From Streptomyces geranii (GTDB lineage Bacteria > Actinomycetota > Actinomycetes > Streptomycetales > Streptomycetaceae), in NCBI RefSeq assembly GCF_002954775.1, contig NZ_PJME01000058.1, forward strand, positions 1 to 54,385: a DNA stretch of 54,385 nucleotides. Reading direction: 5' to 3'. Both the position numbers and the translations under genes were made by a program. The notes beneath the pieces were generated by a model. The model had not been told where the DNA came from and did not search any database. It saw only the letters and a program-made list of their open reading frames with translations. Within the stretch, counting starts at the first letter, position 1; the number at the start of each line of letters is the position of its first letter. Below are positions 1 through 7,040 of this stretch, one piece after another.

Positions 1-1
1 C

Positions 2-127
2 TACGAGATCGTCCGCCGCGACACCACCCGCCGCGAACACCACGTGACCACTGAGAACGGCATCGGCCGAATCGCGAGCGACCTCATCATCTGGCTCGCC
101 GCCCGCGACTTCCAAAACACGGCCTAG
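2..127 (+). CDS. C-terminal end of an unidentified protein (partial)
   Basis: The window opens inside an open frame that reads 41 codons to a TAG stop. Its third codon positions are almost all C or G, as expected for a real Streptomyces gene on this strand. The residues seen contain a basic/acidic stretch (RRDTTRREHH) and end in a hydrophobic segment followed by AARDFQNTA. I do not recognise the family, and the N-terminal part lies outside the window. A hairpin overlaps the stop codon, which fits the end of a transcription unit. Confidence 0.55.
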   Translation, partial: YEIVRRDTTRREHHVTTENGIGRIASDLIIWLAARDFQNTA

Positions 128-136
128 GGGCCGTGT
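117..136 (+). terminator. Hairpin over the stop codon of the partial gene
   Basis: ACACGGCC and GGCCGTGT form a perfect 8-bp stem around a 4-nt TAGG loop that contains the stop codon. There is no U-tract, which is common for Streptomyces terminators. The function is inferred from position and structure. Confidence 0.5.
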
Positions 137-305
137 CCCGTCCGGCCTCCGGGCGAGCCAAAAACCGTTATCGCGGGCGCCCTCGGCCCGTCTCCTCGGC
201 AGACCCGGTGCGCGACCGGCTTGCGGCACCGGCCGTGGGGCCGGCCGTGGGACCGGTGTGCACCAGAGCGACGTAAGGTGCACATACGTACGAGAAAGGG
301 CTTTC

Positions 306-2003
306 GTGGACGGGCGCCAGTGGAGTTCCACCATCGCTGCGGCGCAGGCCGGTGACCGGCGGGCGCTGGACGAACTGGTCGCGGGCTGGCTGCCGCTGGT
401 CTACAACATCGTCGGCCGGGCCCTGAACGGTCACGCGGACGTCGACGACGTCGTGCAGGAGACCATGCTCCGGGCCGTCGACAACCTCGGTTCGCTGCGC
501 GACCCGGACAGCTTCCGGTCCTGGCTCGTCGCCATCGCGATGCGCCAGATCAGGGACCGCGCCCGCCGCCGTACGACCGACGCGCTGCGCGACGAGACCG
601 CCGACGGGGCCGCCGACTTCGCCGAACTCACCGTGCTGCGGCTCCAACTGGAGGGGCAGCGGCGCGAGGTCGCGGAGGCGGTGCGCTGGCTCGACGACGA
701 GGACCGGCAGCTGCTGTCGCTGTGGTGGCTGGAGGTCGCGGGCGAACTCACCCGGCGGGAGCTGGCGGCGGCCGTCGGCATCAGCAGACAGCACGCGGCC
801 GTCCGCGTCCAGCGGATGAAGGAGCGCCTCGAAGCCTCGCGCGGAATCGTACGGGCGCTCGACGGCGCCTGCCCCGACCTGCGCGAACTGACCGTCCGCT
901 GGGACGGCGACCCCGACTCCGTCTGGCGGAAGCGGCTGGCCCGGCACATCAGGGGCTGCGCCTACTGCGCGAGCCCGGGCGAGGCGGTCGTCGTACCGGC
1001 GGAACGTCTCCTCGTCGGCATCGCCCTCGTCCCGCTGCCCGTCGGCTTCACCCTGTCGCTGGCCCTCGGCGGCAAGACGGCCGCAGCCGCCACGGCCGCC
1101 ACCGCGTCCGTCGGCTGGTCGGGCAAGGTGCTCGGCGCCCTCACCAAGCCCGCCGTCGCCCTGAGCGCCGGGGCGACGATCGTCGCGGGCGGCGCGTATG
1201 TCGTGACGCACCCCGCCGAGGACCCGCCACCGGCCGTCGCTGCCCCCACGGCCCGCGCCCAGCTCCAGACGCCCACCACCGCCCCGCCCGGCACCCCGTC
1301 GGTCACACCCTCGGCGTCCCCGTCCCCCTCCGCCTCCCCTTCGCCCTCCCCGTCCGCGACCCCGACGAAGACAGCCACGTACGGCACGGTCGTCGACGCC
1401 GTCGACCCGGCACCCGACCCGAACGCCCTGCCCGCGGCCCTCCCGCACCGCACCGAGTCCGGGATCACCAGCACCGGCGGCGCGCACGCCACGATGAACC
1501 ACCGCGGGGACAGCGTCACGCTCAGCGGCAAGGGCTATGTCCTCGTGCGCTGGCAGATCTCGCCGCAGTACCGTTCCGGCAGCCTCGTCATGCCGGCCTG
1601 GACGGCCCTGAAGGGCAAGCTCTTCCACGTCGCCTCGGGCGGGGGCCGCCGGATGGACGACGGCGTCAGCAGCACCGACACCTCCGCGACCGGCATGGGC
1701 AGCACGACCACCGGCTACGCGGTCCTGCCGGCCGGCACCCAGCAGATGTGGCAGAACGAGTACTTCTACGTCGACGGCAGCGTCACCCTCACCGTGAACG
1801 AACGCGGCGCCGACTACGGCCTCAACGTCTTCCCCACCACCTGGGAGAAGGTCGAGGAGGACGTGACCGGCGGACCTCCCCGGGGCGCCACCCGCTACGG
1901 CCTGGTCCGCGACACGGGCGGCGACGACACCCCCGTACCGCAGTACGTCACCCGCTCCGCCCCGGCCGATCCGGCGACCGTCGCTCAGGCATCCCGAGTG
2001 TAG
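306..2003 (+). CDS. ECF-type sigma factor fused to a zinc-motif, membrane segments and a C-terminal domain
   Basis: The first ~80 residues look like sigma-70 region 2, with a DVDDVVQETMLRA motif, and residues ~115-175 like region 4, with a helix-turn-helix around RRELAAAVGISRQHAAVRVQRM. Near residue 214 there is HIRGCAYC, an HX3CX2C motif like that of zinc-binding anti-sigma (ZAS) domains. Hydrophobic segments follow at ~235-256 and ~283-301, then a Pro/Ser/Thr-rich linker and a ~200-residue C-terminal domain of unknown fold. The total is ~565 residues, whereas ordinary ECF sigma factors have ~170-200. A GTG start at 306 is preferred because GAGAAAGG lies 7 bases before it; an in-frame GTG at 258 has no comparable site. 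By analogy, the appended part may hold the sigma domains at the membrane until a signal arrives; this is inference. The 3' end overlaps the convergent HxlR gene by 19 bp. Confidence 0.85.
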   Translation: MDGRQWSSTIAAAQAGDRRALDELVAGWLPLVYNIVGRALNGHADVDDVVQETMLRAVDNLGSLRDPDSFRSWLVAIAMRQIRDRARRRTTDALRDETADGAADFAELTVLRLQLEGQRREVAEAVRWLDDEDRQLLSLWWLEVAGELTRRELAAAVGISRQHAAVRVQRMKERLEASRGIVRALDGACPDLRELTVRWDGDPDSVWRKRLARHIRGCAYCASPGEAVVVPAERLLVGIALVPLPVGFTLSLALGGKTAAAATAATASVGWSGKVLGALTKPAVALSAGATIVAGGAYVVTHPAEDPPPAVAAPTARAQLQTPTTAPPGTPSVTPSASPSPSASPSPSPSATPTKTATYGTVVDAVDPAPDPNALPAALPHRTESGITSTGGAHATMNHRGDSVTLSGKGYVLVRWQISPQYRSGSLVMPAWTALKGKLFHVASGGGRRMDDGVSSTDTSATGMGSTTTGYAVLPAGTQQMWQNEYFYVDGSVTLTVNERGADYGLNVFPTTWEKVEEDVTGGPPRGATRYGLVRDTGGDDTPVPQYVTRSAPADPATVAQASRV

Positions 2004-2410
2004 TGCTCCGGGTGGTTCTCCTGGGCCGCCATGACCTCGTCGCCGTGCTCGAAGGCCCAGACGCCGAACGACTCGATCGGGGCGAGCAACGACCTTCCCA
2101 GGTCGGTGAGTTCGTACTCCACGCGCGGTGGCGAGCCGCCGTACGCCCGGCGCCGGACGAGCCCGTTGAACTCCAGCCGCCGCAGTGTCTCCGTCAGCAC
2201 CTTCTGGCTGATGCCGCCGATCCGCTCCCGCAACTCCCCGTGCCGCACGGGCCCTTGGCGCAGCGCCCACACCACCACCGCGTTCCAGGTGTTGGCGAGC
2301 AGATCGAAGGCGAGCCGCGCCCGGCAGTCGGCGAGGAAGGGGAACGGCGGTTCGGCGTCCGTGGTCACGTACCGAATGGTGCCCGAACAGCCTTCTACCG
2401 TCGGGCACAT
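1985..2410 (-). CDS. HxlR-family winged-helix transcriptional regulator
   Basis: The 141-residue product has the HxlR/DUF24 pattern: a Cys near the N-terminus (residue ~29), a LLANTWNAVVVWALRQGPVRHGEL stretch in place of the usual LLGGKWT-type start, the recognition region GISQKVLTETLRRLEFNGLV, and a wing with PPRVEYELTDLG. Members usually bind DNA as dimers and often control an adjacent divergent oxidoreductase gene. That is the arrangement here. The ATG at 2410 overlaps the ATG of the divergent gene within CATG. A GTG at 2368 would also work and would place the inverted repeat at 2379-2408 outside the coding region; I cannot decide between them. The 3' end overlaps the sigma factor gene. 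Confidence 0.85.
   Translation of the reverse strand: MCPTVEGCSGTIRYVTTDAEPPFPFLADCRARLAFDLLANTWNAVVVWALRQGPVRHGELRERIGGISQKVLTETLRRLEFNGLVRRRAYGGSPPRVEYELTDLGRSLLAPIESFGVWAFEHGDEVMAAQENHPEHYTRDA
2379..2408. promoter_or_regulatory. Inverted repeat between hxlR-type gene and oxidoreductase, likely operator
   Basis: GTGCCCGA and TCGGGCAC form a perfect 8-bp inverted repeat separated by 14 bp, immediately before the ATG at 2409. A TACCGT sequence at 2396-2401 lies inside it, 7 bases before that ATG, so it could be the -10 box of a leaderless transcript. A dimeric HxlR protein bound here would block that promoter. Operator function is inferred. Confidence 0.4.
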
Positions 2411-3071
2411 GGAGACGAGAAGGCGACTGGGAATTCTTGGTACGGGCGGAATGGCGGACGCCCTGGGCAGCCGGTGGGCGCGCGCCGGTCACGAGGTCTT
2501 CGTCGGCGGCCGGAACTCCGGACGCGCGGCGGCCCTCGCGCAGCGCATCGGGGCCGTCGGCTTCGGGGAGTTGGGGGCGGCGGCGGAACACGGCACCGAC
2601 GCCGTACTCCTCGCGCTGCCCCACCCGGTGGCGGCGGAGGCGATCGCCGCGCTCGAAGTCCCGCTGCGCGGGCGGGTGTTGATCGACTGCACCAATCCGG
2701 TGGGTCCGGGCTTCGCCCTGCTGACGGCCGACGGCCCCTCGGCGGCCCGGCGCATCGCGTCCGCCGCGCCCGCCGCCCACGTGGTCAAGGCGTTCAACCT
2801 GTGCCACGAGGACGTCTGGCGGCTCACCCCACCGGTCTTCGCCGGCCGCCCGCTCGCCGTCCCCCTGTGCGGCGACGACGAACACGCGCTGTCCGTCGTA
2901 CGACAACTCGTCCGCGACCTGGGCTGCGAGCCGCTGAACGCCGGGAACCTGGACCGGGCGGCCCTCCTGGAGGCGACGGCGGCGCTGCTCATCGGCCTGT
3001 GGGTGGGGGAGGGGGCCGACGCCCAAGCGATCGCGCCACCAAGGGAGTTCGCGGGCGGTGGACGGGCCTGA
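2409..3071 (+). CDS. NAD(P)-binding oxidoreductase (NADPH-dependent F420 reductase / NpdG-like fold)
   Basis: The 220-residue product begins with METRRRLGILGTGGMADALG, a Rossmann dinucleotide-binding motif (GxGxM variant) right at the N-terminus. Further features are VGGRNSGRAAALA at the end of beta 2, DAVLLALPHPVAAEAI, VLIDCTNPVGPG and VVKAFNL. This order is typical of the short F420-dependent NADP reductase-like group (COG2085). The substrate is not known; members annotated as F420 reductases often act on other substrates. The gene is divergent from the HxlR regulator with overlapping start codons. No Shine-Dalgarno sequence is visible, so a leaderless transcript is likely. Confidence 0.8.
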   Translation: METRRRLGILGTGGMADALGSRWARAGHEVFVGGRNSGRAAALAQRIGAVGFGELGAAAEHGTDAVLLALPHPVAAEAIAALEVPLRGRVLIDCTNPVGPGFALLTADGPSAARRIASAAPAAHVVKAFNLCHEDVWRLTPPVFAGRPLAVPLCGDDEHALSVVRQLVRDLGCEPLNAGNLDRAALLEATAALLIGLWVGEGADAQAIAPPREFAGGGRA

Positions 3072-3101
3072 CCGGCGGACCACGGAGCCGCCCCCGGCCC
3101 G

Positions 3102-3785
3102 CTACCCCTTACGCAGTGCGCACAGCGCGTCGATGCGGTTCGTGGTGATCGAGTCGACGCCCACGTCGAGCAGGCGTCGCATGGCGCGGCGGGTGTCCGG
3201 GGTCCACACCGACAGCAGGTAGCCGTCCCGGTGCACCCGTGCCGTGAGGGTCCGATCGACCAGCGCGAAGCGGTAGTTGAGCCAGCGCGGGCGCACCGCG
3301 GCCAGCAGGGCCGGGCGCGGCGGTGCGAGGGTCTTCCAGGTCAGGGCGATCTCGGCGGACGGGTCGGCCGCGCGGACGGCGAGCATCGCCGGGGCGTCCC
3401 CGCAGTAGTACGCGCGGTCGTCCGCCGCGCGCTCCCTGACCACGTCCACCACCCGCCGTACCGCCCGCGCGTCGGGCGACCCCGGCAGATCGATCAGCAC
3501 CCGGCTGCCCCCGGTCGCGGCCAGCGCCTCCGCGAGCGTCGGCACCCCACCCGCCGTCAGACCGCGCACCTCGGCGGCCGACAGCGCGGCCAGCGGCCGG
3601 TCCTGCTGCCACAGCCGCTTCAGCGTCGCGTCGTGCAGCAGCACCGGTACGCCGTCCCGGGTGAGCCGTACGTCGAACTCGACCGCGTCCGCGCCCTGGT
3701 CGAGCGCGGAACGCAGCGAGTCGGTGGTGTTCTCACGGACGCGATAGGGGTCGCCGCGATGGGCCACGGCGGTCACGTTCTGCAT
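3102..3785 (-). CDS. Glycerophosphodiester phosphodiesterase
   Basis: The 227-residue product shows the GDPD signature: VAHRGDPYRVRENT near the N-terminus (catalytic His-Arg and the metal-binding Glu), AVEFDVRLTRDGVPVLLHDATLKR (Glu, Asp and second His), and a final VWTPDTRRAMRRLLDVGVDSITTNRID. The family hydrolyses glycerophosphodiesters to sn-glycerol-3-phosphate and an alcohol. No signal peptide is seen, so it is probably cytoplasmic. It starts 35 bp after the adenosine deaminase stop on the same strand, so the two may be cotranscribed. The ATG at 3785 lies next to the first conserved motif, but no strong ribosome-binding site precedes it. Confidence 0.9.
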   Translation of the reverse strand: MQNVTAVAHRGDPYRVRENTTDSLRSALDQGADAVEFDVRLTRDGVPVLLHDATLKRLWQQDRPLAALSAAEVRGLTAGGVPTLAEALAATGGSRVLIDLPGSPDARAVRRVVDVVRERAADDRAYYCGDAPAMLAVRAADPSAEIALTWKTLAPPRPALLAAVRPRWLNYRFALVDRTLTARVHRDGYLLSVWTPDTRRAMRRLLDVGVDSITTNRIDALCALRKG

Positions 3786-3820
3786 GGGGCCATTGTGCTT
3801 GGCAGGGGGAGGGGAGTCGC

Positions 3821-4885
3821 TCAGGGGGCGAGCCACGCCGAGGTGTACGTGTCGATGCCCTCGGCCAGCGCCGCTTTGCCCGCCGGGTCGAGGAAGGAGG
3901 CCTCGACGGCGTTCTTGGCGAGGTCCGCGAGACCCCACTCGTCGAGTTCGAGCAGCCGCGCGGCCACCGCGTACTCGTTGTTGAGGTCCGTGCCGAACAT
4001 CGGCGGGTCGTCGGAGTTGATCGTGACGAGTACGCCCGCCCGCACGAACTCCTTGATCGGGTGCTCGTCGAGCGTGCGCACCGCGCGCGTGGCGATGTTG
4101 GAGGTCGGGCAGACCTCCAGCGCGATCCGCTGCTCGGCGAGGTGCGCGAGCAGCGCGGGGTCCTGCGCGGAACTCGTGCCGTGCCCGATTCGTTCTGCGC
4201 GCAGGTGGTTCAGCGCGTCCCAGACGGTCTCCGGCCCGGTCGTCTCGCCCGCGTGCGGCACCGACCGCAGCCCGGCGGCGATCGCCCGGTCGAAGTACGG
4301 CTTGAACTGCGGCCTCGGTACGCCGACCTCGGGCCCGCCGAGCCCGAAGGAGACCAGCCCCTCCGGCCGCAGCCGGTCGTCCGTGGCGAGCCGCACGGTC
4401 TCCTCGGCCGCCTCAAGGCCGGCCTCGCCCGGAATGTCGAAGCACCAGCGCAGTACGGTCCCGAACTCGGCCTCGGCCGACTTGCGGGCGTCCTCGATCG
4501 CGTCCATGAAGGCCCGCCCGTCGATCCCGCGCCGGGTGGAGGAGAACGGCGTGACGGTCAGCTCGGCGTACCTGACCTGCTGCCGGGCCAGCTCACGGGC
4601 CACCTCGTAGGTCAGCAGCCGTACGTCCTCGGGGGTGCGGATGAGGTCCACGACGGACAGGTACACCTGGATGAAGTGCGCGAAGTCCGTGAACGTGAAG
4701 TAGTCGGCCAGGGCTTCCAGGTCGGTGGGGACCTTGGAGTCGGGGTGGCGGGCGGCCAGCTCCGAGACGATCCGCGGGGAGGCGGAGCCGACGTGGTGGA
4801 CGTGCAGTTCGGCCTTGGGCAGCCCGGCGATGAAGGCGTGGATGTCACGGGCGCCGGCTGCGGCGGGCTGGTGGTGGTCGCTCAA
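3821..4885 (-). CDS. add: Adenosine deaminase
   Basis: The 354-residue product has the amidohydrolase metal-site motifs in order: ELHVHH near residue 27, SVPHAGET (His and catalytic Glu of HAGE), ERIGHG, EVCPTSN and a C-terminal NSDDPPMFGT. This places it in the adenosine deaminase family, which converts adenosine to inosine in purine salvage. The first motif reads HVHHVGS instead of the more usual HxHLDG, a variant I associate with actinobacterial members. The start is a TTG at 4885 with GGGGAGGAA about 6 bases upstream; no better in-frame start is seen. Confidence 0.92.
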   Translation of the reverse strand: MSDHHQPAAAGARDIHAFIAGLPKAELHVHHVGSASPRIVSELAARHPDSKVPTDLEALADYFTFTDFAHFIQVYLSVVDLIRTPEDVRLLTYEVARELARQQVRYAELTVTPFSSTRRGIDGRAFMDAIEDARKSAEAEFGTVLRWCFDIPGEAGLEAAEETVRLATDDRLRPEGLVSFGLGGPEVGVPRPQFKPYFDRAIAAGLRSVPHAGETTGPETVWDALNHLRAERIGHGTSSAQDPALLAHLAEQRIALEVCPTSNIATRAVRTLDEHPIKEFVRAGVLVTINSDDPPMFGTDLNNEYAVAARLLELDEWGLADLAKNAVEASFLDPAGKAALAEGIDTYTSAWLAP

Positions 4886-5150
4886 GGGTTCCTCCCCGGG
4901 AACGGCGCCCCGGCCTGTGCGAAGGTCCGCGGGACGCGGGTGATCGGCTGATCGATGACTCGGGGATCATCGTAGGCCGGGGCCCTGGGAGGCCGCCCGC
5001 GGATTCCCTCCCGGGGCGGGCGAGGGGTTGGGCGAGGGCGCGGGGAGGGCGTGGGGGAGCGCCGGCCGGGCAGGGATGGCGGAGGTGCCCCGCCGCCCGG
5101 TGATCCAGGGCCGTAGCATGACGGAACGCACGAACGAGGGGACCACACGC

Positions 5151-6125
5151 ATGTCCGACGCCGCGCAGCCGCCGCAGTCACCGGAGAACCTCCCCGCTGA
5201 GGGGACGGGGCCCGAGGGCACGCCCGCCGGCGAGGGCTCCGCGAACGGCAGCGCTGCCCGGGTCCCGCTGGACAAGTCCCCGGCCGCCTCCGCACCCGCC
5301 GCTGGCGGCGGCACCCCGGCTCCCGGCCCCGAGTTCGACCCCTGGGCGCCGCCGGCGGAGAACTCCCCGGGCACCGGTTCCGACGGCGCCGGCACCACGC
5401 TGTTCTGGGACGACGCCGGTACGACCCCGCCGCCGCCCTCCGTCCACAGCCACCCCACGGTCACCTCGGCCCCGGCGACGCCCCCGCCCGGGTCGGCTCC
5501 GCAGGCCGCCCAGACCTGGGCCAACCCCTTCGCCCCGCCCGGCGCTCCCGTGGCCGGCGTCCCCCAGGACAACCCCTTCGCGCCGCCGGCCCCGCACGGC
5601 TCCTACGCCCAGCCCGCCGCACCCGGCGAGCCGGTCCCGCCGCCGCCCATAGCCCCCGACGGTCCCGGCCACGCCCCGTACTCCTACCCCTCCGGTCCGG
5701 GGTACGGCTACCCGCAGCAGCCCGGACACGTCGGTGGCGGTCCCGTGTACAGCCCGCCCCCGGACTACCGCGGCGCACCCGGCTACGGCTGGGCTCCCAT
5801 GGCACCCCAGCCGAGCAACGGCATGGGCACGGCCTCGCTCGTCGTCGGCATCGTCTCGGCCGTCGTCTTCTGCCTCTGGCCGCTGGCGATCATCCTGGGC
5901 ATCCTCGCGGTGATCTTCGGGGTGATCGGGCGGGGGAAGGCGCGCAAGGGGGAGGCGACGAACTCCGGCCAGGCGCTGGCCGGGATCATCTGTGGTGGGG
6001 TGGGGATCGTGGTGGCTGCGGCGTTCGGGGTCATTGTGATCGCGTTCGACGACAGTGGGTCGAGCACGAGTGACGACGGGTACTCGACCTCCTCCTTGTC
6101 CTCCTCCGTGTCCCAGGGGTTCTAG
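5151..6125 (+). CDS. DUF4190 domain membrane protein with long Pro-rich N-terminus
   Basis: About 220 residues of low-complexity Pro/Ala/Gly-rich sequence, with NPFAPP twice and a Tyr/Gly/Pro-rich stretch, are followed by two hydrophobic helices (GTASLVVGIVSAVVFCLWPL... and ALAGIICGGVGIVVAAAFG...). These flank IGRGKARKGEATNSG, as in DUF4190 proteins. The last residues are Ser-rich. Such proteins are common in Streptomyces membranes and their function is unknown. An in-frame ATG at 5118 exists, but the ATG at 5151 has GAGGGG about 10 bases before it and was chosen. The gene is divergent from add. Confidence 0.8.
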   Translation: MSDAAQPPQSPENLPAEGTGPEGTPAGEGSANGSAARVPLDKSPAASAPAAGGGTPAPGPEFDPWAPPAENSPGTGSDGAGTTLFWDDAGTTPPPPSVHSHPTVTSAPATPPPGSAPQAAQTWANPFAPPGAPVAGVPQDNPFAPPAPHGSYAQPAAPGEPVPPPPIAPDGPGHAPYSYPSGPGYGYPQQPGHVGGGPVYSPPPDYRGAPGYGWAPMAPQPSNGMGTASLVVGIVSAVVFCLWPLAIILGILAVIFGVIGRGKARKGEATNSGQALAGIICGGVGIVVAAAFGVIVIAFDDSGSSTSDDGYSTSSLSSSVSQGF

Positions 6126-6185
6126 TTCGAGGGCCGAGCCACGGGGGCTGGGGCTGGGGCTGTATTTCGGCCGCAGGGGTGTTGT

Positions 6186-6222
6186 GGCTGGTCGCGCAGT
6201 TCCCCGCGCCCCTTTGGGGCGC
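6186..6222 (+). repeat. Dispersed Streptomyces gene-end hairpin element, copy 1
   Basis: GGCTGGTCGCGCAGTTCCCC is followed by a GCGCCCC-TTT-GGGGCGC hairpin. The same core occurs at 14318, 34480, 43085 (minus) and 49598 (minus). It lies between the convergent DUF4190 and NADAR genes, where the hairpin could terminate transcription from either side. Confidence 0.8.
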
Positions 6223-6227
6223 TCCTC

Positions 6228-6833
6228 CTAGGCTCCTCGTAGCTTCTCCCTCGCTGTCATCAGGGCGAAGCCCAGCAGGTTGAGGCCTCTCCAGCGCTCG
6301 GGGTTCTGTGCCGCCTCGTCGTCCGCCGCCAGGCCTATGCCCCAGACCCGGTCCACGGGGCTCGCCTCCACCAGGACGCGCTTGCCCGTGCCCAGGAGGT
6401 ACTCCCGCAGTTCGGGGTGCGCGGCGAACTTGTGGACGCTGCCCTCGACCACGATGCCGAACCGTTCGCGCTCCCACACGGCCTCGTCGAAGCCGCGCAC
6501 CAGTCGGCCCGCCCTCTTCGCCAGTGCGGGGCTCCGTGCCGTGATCGCCTGGTGTTCCGCCTCCGGGTCCTCGAAGAGGCGGGCCTTGGCGGCCATCATC
6601 CAGTGCTCCGCCGTCGCGTACTCGACGCCCGCCACGGAAAACGTGGCCGGCCACCACTGGCTGAGACAGCTCGCCCCGACGCGGCCGTCCGGGCGTGGCC
6701 GGTGGCCCCAGAAGTGCAGATACCTGACCCGGGCTCCCGCACGGATTTCCCTGGTCAGAGCCTCCCTGGAGGCGATCTGCCGGGAATCATCCGACTTGGC
6801 CGGGTTCGACTGGTTATTCGCAAGTTTCCCCAT
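6228..6833 (-). CDS. NADAR (YbiA/DUF1768) family protein
   Basis: The product has the hallmark pattern of the NADAR family: FWGHRPRPDG, LSQWWPATF, YATAEHWMMAAKARLF, then KFAAHPELREYLLGTGKRVLVEASPVDRVWGIGL. Characterised relatives are N-glycosidases acting on riboflavin-pathway intermediates or on ADP-ribose-linked nucleobases; the activity here is unknown. Length is ~200 residues, normal for the family. The ATG at 6833 was chosen; a TTG at 6863 and a GTG between them are possible. No clear ribosome-binding site is seen. Confidence 0.88.
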   Translation of the reverse strand: MGKLANNQSNPAKSDDSRQIASREALTREIRAGARVRYLHFWGHRPRPDGRVGASCLSQWWPATFSVAGVEYATAEHWMMAAKARLFEDPEAEHQAITARSPALAKRAGRLVRGFDEAVWERERFGIVVEGSVHKFAAHPELREYLLGTGKRVLVEASPVDRVWGIGLAADDEAAQNPERWRGLNLLGFALMTAREKLRGA

Positions 6834-6916
6834 GCGTGCGAGTCTGGCAGTGACCACTGACAACGCGCCCTGTGTTTTGCCGTCCGACTGGACACCTCGT
6901 CGACAGATTCCGTCGC

Positions 6917-6932
6917 GTAACCAAAAGGCAAC
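6917..6932 (+). promoter_or_regulatory. GlnR-like nitrogen regulator site before the polyamine block
   Basis: GTAAC-N6-GCAAC matches the reported actinobacterial GlnR pattern GTnAC-N6-GnAAC. It lies ~110 bp before the dehydrogenase ATG. Polyamines are nitrogen sources, so GlnR control is plausible, but a short degenerate match can arise by chance. Confidence 0.3.
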
Positions 6933-7040
6933 AACGGAATCACTTGTTGGAGTCCACTTACTCTGTCAGGATCGGCACTCAAATCGACCTGGAGCTACGT
7001 TGACCCCCACATTTCGGGGCGGGCGACGGAGGAGAGCGAC

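Noticed and set aside
1291..1372. Ser/Pro codon-rich stretch as a DNA tandem repeat
   Set aside because: The sequence is a low-complexity coding linker (SPSASPSPSPS) without a constant nucleotide unit.
168..3083. 971-codon open frame on the minus strand
   Set aside because: It runs antisense through the sigma factor, HxlR and oxidoreductase genes, is Arg/Gly-rich with no domain, and is a by-product of high GC content.
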